Below are positions 36,446 through 44,166 of a DNA stretch of 64,000 nt, one piece after another. The notes under the pieces were generated by a model that was not told where the DNA came from, searched no databases, and saw nothing but the letters and a program-made list of their open reading frames with translations. Position 1 is the stretch's first letter, and each line of letters begins with the position of its first letter. Origin of the DNA: Caloranaerobacter sp050286925 (GTDB taxonomy: Bacteria; Bacillota; Clostridia; Tissierellales; Thermohalobacteraceae); NCBI RefSeq assembly GCF_050286925.1, contig NZ_JBFWFX010000002.1:124001-188000 (forward strand), in the 5' to 3' direction. The translations under genes and the position numbers were made by a program.

Positions 36446-38584
36446 ATGGTTAAGAAAAGTTCTTCTAAATTTATACCTGAACTTCATGATATAGGGAAAC
36501 TGGTTGATAGTGAAGTTAAAGAAGATTTTAAAAAACAAATAGGAAGTTCATGGAATGGCCATACATTTATTGGATTTGATTTTGAAAAAGCTGGGTTAGA
36601 AAAACCTACTTCTCCATCTTGGTGGGGGCAATATCATCATTATAAACATAATAGAATTGGAATTACAGAGAAAGATATTAATAATTGGAATTGGGATGAA
36701 GATAATAAGATATCTAATGAAGATAAGTATCACTTATTTTTACTAATACTTGCAGATCGTTTAGCTGCATCTTTTTCGAGAATTGTAGAGGGAATAAGTA
36801 GTGGAGGTGATAAACAAGAAGTATTAAAACTTTGGAATAAGAATTTTTATAAAAATGAGGGAAATAATGGGAAGTATTGGGCGGCTTTTAAAGATAAGAA
36901 TGATTTGAAAAAATTATTTGATATTATACAAAATTGTGAGTCTGGGAAAGAATTTTTAGAAGAATACAAGGAAAATTTGTTGCTAACTCCTGAAGATAAA
37001 ACACCTCCTAAAAATGTTACAACTCTTTATACACATCTTGAACTTGTAGGTAAGATTTACAGAGTTCTTGAAAAGAATTCAAGATTGATAGAAGAAGATA
37101 ATGGTTCTATTTCGATAGAATATAGTGGAAGAGCGGTACGTACAATAAAAGAAGCTGAAGGCGGTAGATATATTATCTGTAAAACTAAAGGCGAATGGCA
37201 GGCGAGATTAGTAAAATGCTGGATAAGATTTCCTCATTCATTTGTTAGATTAAAGGATATAAATTTGATTAGAAAAAGAGAAGAATTATTAAATGAAATT
37301 GCATCAAGATATATAGATGAAGTTATATTTATGACATCAGATTTTATTCTTTTATTTTTACCGTTACAACAAGATTTAAGTGAAATATTCAAATCTGTTT
37401 TAGAATGGGGATTTTATGTAGAAGTTACTGAAATTTTATCTGATTTAGGAATGTTAAATTCTATATTGGATAAAAAGATTTTGGAATTAAAAAAAATAGA
37501 TGAACAAAAAGAGTTAGATTTAAAAAAATTATTAGGCTTAAAAAAATTATTAGACTCAGAAAAGTTATCATATTTAGAAAAGTTATCAGATTCAGAAAAG
37601 TTATCATACTTAAAAAATTTATTAGAAGATTTATTAAAAAAGTTAAAAGATAGAGGGGCTAAAGTATATAAGAAATATCTTATGCCGGAATTACAGAATA
37701 GGATTAAACCGCCTATTTGTGATATATGTCAGCAGATGCAAGGTGTAGAGCGAATAAAAGGAAATGTAAGAGAATGGATATGTAAGAGATGTCAAGAAGT
37801 AAGGGAGATGGGTGAACCATTTAGAGAATATGGAGAAACTTGGGGAATGGAAGAGACAGAAGTATGTTGGTTTAAATTTTATTTAGACCAGAATAGTTTA
37901 GAAAAATGGATAAATAATGCATTTAAAGAGTATGTTAATGATAAATTAAAACAAGATGTTCAAGATATTTCGGATTATAAATTAAGACCCCTTGCTTTAC
38001 AAGTAGATTTTAACAAGGATTATAAAGAGATGTTGAAATTGTTTTGGGAAAAAATATCAGAAAAAATAGACAATGGAGAGCAAGTAAATATTAAAAAACC
38101 TATTCCAGATTATTATGAATTAGGTGTTTTAAAATATTCTCCAAATAGAGTAAAAGAAATTATAGATACATTTTTAGAGGTTTTTGATATTTATTTTTCA
38201 GATTGTACAAATTATAAAGAGTCTCCTATACGTCTTTCATTAAGTGTTGCTAATATAAAATATCCAATTAGAGAACATTGGAAATTTTTTGAAGAAGCAG
38301 AAGAGTTTCTTAATATTAGATATCATGGAAGATTTGAAGAAAAATATAGAAGAGATGAAATAGAAGAAATTATTAATAAGGTTATTAATTCGGAAACATC
38401 AAATTATTTTTTGCATAAGTTAATTCAAATGGAAGAAAATTTTCAATCAGAGATTTATTTATCTATTGAAATATTTAATAATAGGAAAAAGTATCCTCAA
38501 ATATGTGAAATGTTATCAAAAGGGATAGCACCATCAAAAATTTTAAACATTTATAGACTTATTATTGGTGGTGAAGAAAAATGA
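36446..38584 (+). CDS. cas10: Cas10-like large subunit with HD nuclease, degenerate palm (III-F-like)
   Basis: 712 residues. An HD domain opens the protein: H14-D15 in ELHDIGKLV, H39 in NGHTF, H64/H65/H68 in QYHHYKH, and D104 in LADRLAAS. Where palm 1 would show a GGG motif it reads VIFMTSDFILLFLP. There is a CxxC...CxxC zinc finger (PPICDICQQMQ and WICKRCQEV). No GGDD or similar motif occurs anywhere; the second palm region reads YYELGVLKYSPNRVKEIID then IRLSLSVANIKYPIREHW. A Leu/Lys/Ser-rich repeat tract (37490-37650) separates palm 1 and the zinc finger. It heads a four-gene cassette with a single Cas7, as described for subtype III-F; a Csx11-related origin is an alternative. Predicted to cut DNA but not to signal. 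Confidence 0.75.
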   Translation: MVKKSSSKFIPELHDIGKLVDSEVKEDFKKQIGSSWNGHTFIGFDFEKAGLEKPTSPSWWGQYHHYKHNRIGITEKDINNWNWDEDNKISNEDKYHLFLLILADRLAASFSRIVEGISSGGDKQEVLKLWNKNFYKNEGNNGKYWAAFKDKNDLKKLFDIIQNCESGKEFLEEYKENLLLTPEDKTPPKNVTTLYTHLELVGKIYRVLEKNSRLIEEDNGSISIEYSGRAVRTIKEAEGGRYIICKTKGEWQARLVKCWIRFPHSFVRLKDINLIRKREELLNEIASRYIDEVIFMTSDFILLFLPLQQDLSEIFKSVLEWGFYVEVTEILSDLGMLNSILDKKILELKKIDEQKELDLKKLLGLKKLLDSEKLSYLEKLSDSEKLSYLKNLLEDLLKKLKDRGAKVYKKYLMPELQNRIKPPICDICQQMQGVERIKGNVREWICKRCQEVREMGEPFREYGETWGMEETEVCWFKFYLDQNSLEKWINNAFKEYVNDKLKQDVQDISDYKLRPLALQVDFNKDYKEMLKLFWEKISEKIDNGEQVNIKKPIPDYYELGVLKYSPNRVKEIIDTFLEVFDIYFSDCTNYKESPIRLSLSVANIKYPIREHWKFFEEAEEFLNIRYHGRFEEKYRRDEIEEIINKVINSETSNYFLHKLIQMEENFQSEIYLSIEIFNNRKKYPQICEMLSKGIAPSKILNIYRLIIGGEEK

Positions 38585-39201
38585 AATTATTAGAGATTGA
38601 TATTCGTATAGATTCATTAATTATTGGCGAAAGAATCAAAGGGGGAGTATTTAGACCATGTCAGAGTACTATACCTTCATCAACTATTGAAGGAGCATTT
38701 AAATATTATTTTGGATTAAACATTTCTGCTGTAGGGTTTCTTGAAGAAGGAAGTTATGAAGTTGATGAATTTATATATTCAGTAAGAGACAAAGCTCTTA
38801 ATATCTCAAAGATGCCAATTATTACTCAATACTTAAAACCTAAAAATTCAAAAATTAAAGCAAAAATATATTTACCTTTTGAAAAAGATTTAGAAATAAA
38901 GACAAATTTAAAAAATGCAAAGATTCAGATAGGAGCTCTTAAGAGTAAAGATTTTGGTAAAGCAGAAATTGTTAATGTTAAAGAGTTTGAATCCAAGGTT
39001 AAACAAGGAATTTTAAAAGTTAAATTATTTGAGGATGAAGTTGAAAAATTTGGAATAAGGATAATATCTCCGTTATTTGGATATCTTTTTGAACCAGATG
39101 ATTTCTTAGTTGAGGGTTTCTATAAAAGGGCATTATTTCCTGGAAGCTTAGTAGAAGCTCCTGAAGTATTGCTAAAGGAGGTAACATATTATGATGAGTA
39201 A
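38581..39201 (+). CDS. Cas5-like RAMP of the III-F-like cassette
   Basis: 206 residues, ATG overlapping the cas10 stop. N-terminal strand LLEIDIRIDSLIIGERIKGG and a RAMP-type segment QSTIPSSTIEGAFKYYFG; C-terminal PLFGYLFEPDDFLVEGFYKR. The fold and position fit the Cas5/Csm4/Cmr3 role of holding the crRNA 5' tag against Cas10. The family is diverged, so the call rests on the RAMP segment and gene order. Confidence 0.65.
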   Translation: MKLLEIDIRIDSLIIGERIKGGVFRPCQSTIPSSTIEGAFKYYFGLNISAVGFLEEGSYEVDEFIYSVRDKALNISKMPIITQYLKPKNSKIKAKIYLPFEKDLEIKTNLKNAKIQIGALKSKDFGKAEIVNVKEFESKVKQGILKVKLFEDEVEKFGIRIISPLFGYLFEPDDFLVEGFYKRALFPGSLVEAPEVLLKEVTYYDE

Positions 39202-39766
39202 AATAGACGAAGTATTTAAAAAAATTTTGAATGATACAGATATATTTGATAGTCCTAGAGGAGAAGAAGATTTAAAGCTTTTTAAAGAAGACGATTGGAA
39301 AAAATTAAAGGAATTATTAGATGAAGATAGAAGAGATGAATTTAAAGAAAAAGTGGATAACATGTTAGATAAAAAAATTAAAAAGGTACAACAAAAAAAA
39401 ATATGGTCGAGAGAAGACAGAATTAAAGAATTAAAGCAACGAGCAGAATGGCTTAAATCAGCATTTGATAATAAACCTTATTTATTAAGGCAATTAATTG
39501 AAATTCTTGACTGGTATGGATTAGTCGAATGCAAGCTACCAAATATGGAAACTTACGGTAAAATAATTGAAAAATATGAAATATCTATAGTTGAAGAGTA
39601 TTTAAGTGATAAAATCCGTAGAACAAACTATTCTCAAAGGAAAGCTTTAGAAAAGGTATTTGAATATATTAAAGAACTTTATCATGCTGGAGTTTCTTCA
39701 GAAAGAATAGCATATTTTGTAAGAAAATTAAATTCGTTAACAAAATATTGGGAGGTAATAGAATGA
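39191..39766 (+). CDS. Cas11-like small subunit of the III-F-like cassette
   Basis: 191 residues, all-helical and highly charged (KLFKEDDWKKLKELLDEDRR, then AEWLKSAFDNKPYLLRQLIE and YSQRKALEKVFEYIKEL). ATG after AAAGGAGG, overlapping both neighbours. Size, helical character and position between Cas5 and Cas7 fit the small subunit (Cas11/Csm2/Cmr5). No sequence signature proves it. Confidence 0.6.
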   Translation: MMSKIDEVFKKILNDTDIFDSPRGEEDLKLFKEDDWKKLKELLDEDRRDEFKEKVDNMLDKKIKKVQQKKIWSREDRIKELKQRAEWLKSAFDNKPYLLRQLIEILDWYGLVECKLPNMETYGKIIEKYEISIVEEYLSDKIRRTNYSQRKALEKVFEYIKELYHAGVSSERIAYFVRKLNSLTKYWEVIE

Positions 39767-40695
39767 ATGATAAAGTAAAAATAAAAATAGGTGAAGAGGA
39801 GAAAGAGATTGAGGTAAAAAAGGAAGGAAAAGTAAAAATTTTAGAAATACCAATATCAATAGATGTCGCTGAAAACAGTTTTTTACATATAGGTGCTGCA
39901 AAATCGCCACTTTCAGAGAAAGATGCTCCAATATTTAAAATAGATAGAATTCCAGTGATACCAGCGACTACTTTTAAGGGGGCATTTAGGCATCAATTAG
40001 AATTATTATTCATTGAAAAATTTGAAGAATTCAAGGATATGTTTGATTTAGATAAAGAAAAGATTAAAGAAGAAATTAAAAAAGAGATATTAAAGCCTTG
40101 TTTGCCTTCTACGAAACCGTCCAAAGCTGAAGAAGAACTAATTAATATGGGAATGTATCGAGAAAAAACAAAATTAGGTAGCAAAGAAATTGTTGGATGT
40201 CAGATTAGTGTAAATGATAAGAGTATTTTAACACCAAAGATTTCTAATAGTGATGTAGGTATATGTCCAGTTTGTTATTTTATGGGTACTACTGGTCTTA
40301 TGGGTTTTTTAAGGTTTAGTAATTTATACTCTGAATATAATAGTAGCATTATAGATCAGACAAGTATACGAATCGATAGAAAAACAGGAACAGCAGCACA
40401 TGGTGCAAAAGTTGAAAGTGAACAAGTAAAACCAGGAACAGTATTTAGGGGTAGTATAAGTATTTTAATTTCTGAACCAATATTAGAAATGCAAGGAATA
40501 CAATTTGGTGATGCAAGAAAAATTGGTGGTGTAGTAATTGATAAATGGTTGCAAAAGTGGAAAGAAACAGATAAAAATAAAAGAGTAAGGATTTTGATAG
40601 AAGAAGTGATTTTACCTGCAATTCAAAATATAAAAGTTTTAGGTGGTCAAAAAAGTAGAGGAGCAGGAAAAGTAAATGTTAAGGTTATCTTATAG
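39763..40695 (+). CDS. Cas7-like RAMP with predicted RNase Asp (III-F-like)
   Basis: 310 residues from ATG 39763 (TTGGGAGGTAATAG upstream), with an ATGA overlap with the small subunit gene. It has FLHIGAAKSPLSEKDAPIFK with D54 at the Csm3 catalytic position, then RIPVIPATTFKGAFRHQLEL, CPVCYFMGTTGLMGFLRFSN, IDRKTGTAAHGAKVESEQVK and the glycine loop GGQKSRGAGKVNVKV. As the only Cas7 of the cassette it must form the whole filament and probably cuts target RNA at regular steps. Confidence 0.82.
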   Translation: MNDKVKIKIGEEEKEIEVKKEGKVKILEIPISIDVAENSFLHIGAAKSPLSEKDAPIFKIDRIPVIPATTFKGAFRHQLELLFIEKFEEFKDMFDLDKEKIKEEIKKEILKPCLPSTKPSKAEEELINMGMYREKTKLGSKEIVGCQISVNDKSILTPKISNSDVGICPVCYFMGTTGLMGFLRFSNLYSEYNSSIIDQTSIRIDRKTGTAAHGAKVESEQVKPGTVFRGSISILISEPILEMQGIQFGDARKIGGVVIDKWLQKWKETDKNKRVRILIEEVILPAIQNIKVLGGQKSRGAGKVNVKVIL

Positions 40696-41028
40696 GTTTT
40701 TGTATATTTTTTAGAATTTAATAAAGAAATTTAATAGAAAAGTTAGGTTGTTAATTATTATATTTTGTGTCATTATTGAGTTGAAGAAGATTAGAGAGAA
40801 TATTGATGTGAAATTAAGAATTTTTATATAGGAAAAATGATTTTAATGCTGATAGTCGGATTAGAAGGTTTAATAAGAAAATAATTATCAATATTTAATG
40901 CTATGATTTTAAAATGTGTTGAAAATTCTATATATAATAGTTTTACTATTTAATTGATTTTGTAAATTGGTATCAAAGATATAAAAAATAAAAATTGAAA
41001 TCCGTTTAAATGGAAAGTATATCAAAAA
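40696..41028. other. Gene-free AT-rich spacer before leader G
   Basis: No coding sequence or clear terminator other than the hairpin at 41029. A few short T-runs. Nothing else is seen. Confidence 0.5.
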
Positions 41029-41072
41029 GTCGTCGACCTCCAGTAGTGCAAAAATCCCCGGGGATCGACGAC
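41029..41072 (+). terminator. 44-nt conserved hairpin before leader G
   Basis: Arms GTCGTCGACCTCC and GGGGATCGACGAC; loop TGCAAAAAT (T for C). The T-run is interrupted (ATTTCG). It lies 333 bp after the last cas gene, farther than at the other loci. Confidence 0.7.
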
Positions 41073-41163
41073 ATTTCGTTTTTTGCACAAAATGTGTAAA
41101 TTTCAATATTTAGAAGGGTGAAATCCTAGTGTATCAGTAGGAATTAACGCAAAAAATTAATAA

Positions 41164-41192
41164 TTGACAAAATTTTTAAAATATAGTAATAT
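41164..41192 (+). promoter_or_regulatory. Leader G promoter for pre-crRNA
   Basis: TTGACA, 17-bp spacer, TAATAT, 15 bp before repeat 1. Confidence 0.75.
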
Positions 41193-41207
41193 CGATATAA
41201 GTGATGG

Positions 41208-41915
41208 GTTTATAGACTACCTATAAGGAATTGAAACAATATTATATTGAAGATATTAAATATGTAAACAACGGAGAGTTTATAGACTACCTATAAGGAA
41301 TTGAAACTGGGTGTATTGTTCTTGTTTTATCAGTTTAAGTTGCAGTTTATAGACTACCTATAAGGAATTGAAACTCATAATTGTAATATCTTGCAGTTAG
41401 TTTTTCATTTGTTTATAGACTACCTATAAGGAATTGAAACTTTTTCTGTATAAACGTTTATTCTTTCAAAGTCATTGTTTATAGACTACCTATAAGGAAT
41501 TGAAACTACTACAACCATAGGGTCATCTTGCTCCTCGGTTTCATGTTTATAGACTACCTATAAGGAATTGAAACTTGCACTTCTTATTCCAGATTCATTT
41601 ATGATTTCCTGTTTATAGCTTACCTATAAGGAATTGAAACTGTGGATAAACCTTTGATTGATATTACTGTTGATAGGGTTTATAGTCTACCTATGAGGAA
41701 TTGAAACGCACTCCATTATCCAGTAGTTGCTTGAGTTACTGTTATGTTTATAGCTTACCTATAAGGAATTGAAACTAAGTAACTTGTCCATGTTTCTTCA
41801 TATTTGCTTCGCCATAGTTTTTAGTTTACCTATAAGGAATTGAAACGCACTATCAAAACATTCTCCATCGTAACAATGAGGGTCTGTTTATAGCCTACCT
41901 ATGAGAAATTACAAT
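41208..41915 (+). CRISPR. CRISPR array G, 11 repeats, 10 spacers (largest)
   Basis: Repeats at 41208, 41278, 41345, 41411, 41477, 41545, 41611, 41678, 41746, 41817 and 41886. The first six are identical (GTTTATAGACTACC...GGAATTGAAAC). Later ones vary in the centre (GCTTACC, GTCTACC, GTTTACC), and the last ends GAAATTACAAT. The repeat is the same as in the I-B arrays, although the nearest cas genes are the III-F-like cassette. Confidence 0.97.
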
Positions 41916-42000
41916 AAATTCTTCTCCCAAGATATATCCAGCTAAATTTTTTAGATTATTTTGATAAGTCAAACAATTCTAAAAAAAAGGGGGCTTTAAA

Positions 42001-43809
42001 TTGCGATTTAGAGATGTATATAAGAATAATTTATTTATGTTAAAATTTGTCTGGAAATACTACAAGATATATATAATTACCTCCATACTAATCTCATTCA
42101 GTTCTATACTAACACCGTTAGCAGACGTTTTAGGGCCAAAATATATAATCGATTTCATAAGCCAAAAGAAACCATTTAGTTGGATAGTTACTATCGTTAT
42201 ATTAATCTTTTCAGTTGAATTATTAAAAAGTATATATTATTCATGGTATTATAAATTTATAACTCCAAGAGCTCATAATAAAATTAAAGGTGGTATTAAC
42301 AATTTGCTTATGCAAAAGGCCGCATCTCTAGATTTGGAATGTTATGAAAATGCACACTTTTATGACAAATATACCAGAGCTTTAAAAGAAGCTGACATTA
42401 GAGCATTAAGCGTAGTTAACTCAACAAGAGACTTTTTATTAAGTTTAGTTTACACTTTAACCTTATTTGGTGTAATCGTTACACTAGATCCTATATTGTT
42501 ATTAATATCTGTTATTTCTATGCTATTATCTTCTTTATTCGGTTTAATATCTGGTAAATGCCAGTTTAAATATGAAAGGTTATTGACTCCATTTGAAAAG
42601 CACTTAAACTATATTAAAAGAGTATTTTATGAGGTTCAATACTCAAAGGAAATTCGTATATTTCCAATTGGTAAATTATTATTTAAAAAATACGATAATA
42701 ATATCGATAAAATAGATTCCGTACTAAAAACTAGAGGGAAAAAACTAACACTACTTAATATATTAGGAGACACTGTAGAGTTTATAATGACAATTGGCGT
42801 TACGATGATTTATCTTGCTTGGAAAATATATAATGGAGCACTAACTTTAGGTGATTTTATGGCTTTATATATTGCCAGTAGGCAATTTAGTTCTAGATTG
42901 CAAGTATTTTTTAATAGCTTTACACAGTTTTATGAACACAGCTTATACATTACTAATCTAAAAGAAGTACTAGATTATGAATCTAAAATAGAAAATTCAT
43001 CAAACTCACTAGAAATATTAGAAGAAGAAATTACAAACATTTCCGTAGATAATGTTTCATTTTCTTATTCAGAGCGAGAAGTATTACATAATGTTACAAT
43101 AAAAGCATCAAAAGGAGAAAAAATTGCAATAGTAGGACATAACGGTGCAGGAAAAACAACATTAATCAAACTAATAATCAGGTTATATGACGTAAATAAA
43201 GGGAAAATACTTATAAACAATAAAGACATAACAAAACTTTCAGTTAAACACTTAAGATCTAAAATAGGACTAGTTTTTCAAGATTATCAATTATATTCAG
43301 CTAGCATAGCAGAAAATGTACTACTCCGTGAAGTAAAAACTCCAGAAGATGAAGACAAAGTTTGGTTTGCATTAAAACAAGTTGGACTGTATGAAAAGGT
43401 AAAAGAGCTTCCAAATGGCATTCATACTTTAATTACAAAAGAATTTAGTAATGAAGGTATATTCTTATCAGGAGGAGAAGCCCAAAAGTTAGCATTGGCA
43501 AGAATCTACATAAAAGATTACGATGTAGTTATCCTAGATGAGCCTTCAAGTTCATTAGATCCTTTAGCAGAAAAGCAGATGTATGAAAATATGATGAATA
43601 TCACTGAAAACAAAATAGCAATATTCATTACACATCGACTATCTACTACTGTTATGGCTGATAGAATATACCTTATAGATAATGGTAGGGTAATTGAACA
43701 GGGAACACATAAGGAACTGATGGAGCTTAATGGAGAATATAAAAGGATGTTTGATGCTCAAGCACAGTTTTATAGGGAACAAGCAGAAGATGGTCTTGTT
43801 GTGTCATAA
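42001..43809 (+). CDS. ABC exporter, fused membrane and ATPase domains
   Basis: 602 residues from TTG, with AAAGGGGGC upstream. The N-terminal half has about six membrane segments (for example IYIITSILISFSSILTPLAD). The C-terminal ATPase has Walker A GHNGAGKTTLIKL, signature LSGGEAQKLALAR, Walker B DVVILDEPSSSLDP and the H-loop ITHRLS. The membrane part resembles peptide or antibiotic exporters, with an unusual SGGEAQ signature. It starts 85 bp after array G. Substrate unknown. Confidence 0.88.
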   Translation: MRFRDVYKNNLFMLKFVWKYYKIYIITSILISFSSILTPLADVLGPKYIIDFISQKKPFSWIVTIVILIFSVELLKSIYYSWYYKFITPRAHNKIKGGINNLLMQKAASLDLECYENAHFYDKYTRALKEADIRALSVVNSTRDFLLSLVYTLTLFGVIVTLDPILLLISVISMLLSSLFGLISGKCQFKYERLLTPFEKHLNYIKRVFYEVQYSKEIRIFPIGKLLFKKYDNNIDKIDSVLKTRGKKLTLLNILGDTVEFIMTIGVTMIYLAWKIYNGALTLGDFMALYIASRQFSSRLQVFFNSFTQFYEHSLYITNLKEVLDYESKIENSSNSLEILEEEITNISVDNVSFSYSEREVLHNVTIKASKGEKIAIVGHNGAGKTTLIKLIIRLYDVNKGKILINNKDITKLSVKHLRSKIGLVFQDYQLYSASIAENVLLREVKTPEDEDKVWFALKQVGLYEKVKELPNGIHTLITKEFSNEGIFLSGGEAQKLALARIYIKDYDVVILDEPSSSLDPLAEKQMYENMMNITENKIAIFITHRLSTTVMADRIYLIDNGRVIEQGTHKELMELNGEYKRMFDAQAQFYREQAEDGLVVS

Positions 43810-43848
43810 CTAATTTAATTATCATGTTCATATTTTATTTACGATATA

Positions 43849-43871
43849 AAGACGGCTTTACCGTCTTTTTT
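43849..43871 (+). terminator. Rho-independent terminator
   Basis: AAGACGG pairs with CCGTCTT around CTTTA, then TTTT. Confidence 0.8.
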
Positions 43872-43948
43872 CAATTTTAAATTGTATATCAAACCTAAAA
43901 TAAGATTACAATATAGATATTAGTATATATAGACATAGGGGTGGTTTT

Positions 43949-44155
43949 TTGCTGTATAAGGGAATATTATTCATACTTATTGGAGCATTTCTTATAATCT
44001 ATGAAAGATATGATATAAAGAAAATTGTTAAAGATAGAATTTTTTTAATAAAAGAGGATTTTGTTTATGATAGTTATTATGAAATCAAATTGTTTTTAGG
44101 GATACTTTCAGTTATAGTAGGGATTTTTTCTATAGTAAACTATATTGTTTATTAA
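43949..44155 (+). CDS. Small two-helix membrane protein, unknown
   Basis: 68 residues from TTG after AGGGGTGG. Two hydrophobic segments (GILFILIGAFLIIYE and LFLGILSVIVGIFSIVNYIV) flank a charged loop. It lies 11 bp upstream of the next gene, so the two are probably co-transcribed. Not recognised. Confidence 0.55.
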   Translation: MLYKGILFILIGAFLIIYERYDIKKIVKDRIFLIKEDFVYDSYYEIKLFLGILSVIVGIFSIVNYIVY

Positions 44156-44166
44156 AGGGTGTATAT

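Noticed and set aside
2268..41915. Self-targeting spacers
   Set aside because: I compared spacers by eye with the phage fragment, transposon and cas genes and saw no match. A proper search was not possible.
1..41915. Type II or V effector or tracrRNA
   Set aside because: No Cas9/Cas12-like ORF and no anti-repeat was seen; all effectors are type I or III.
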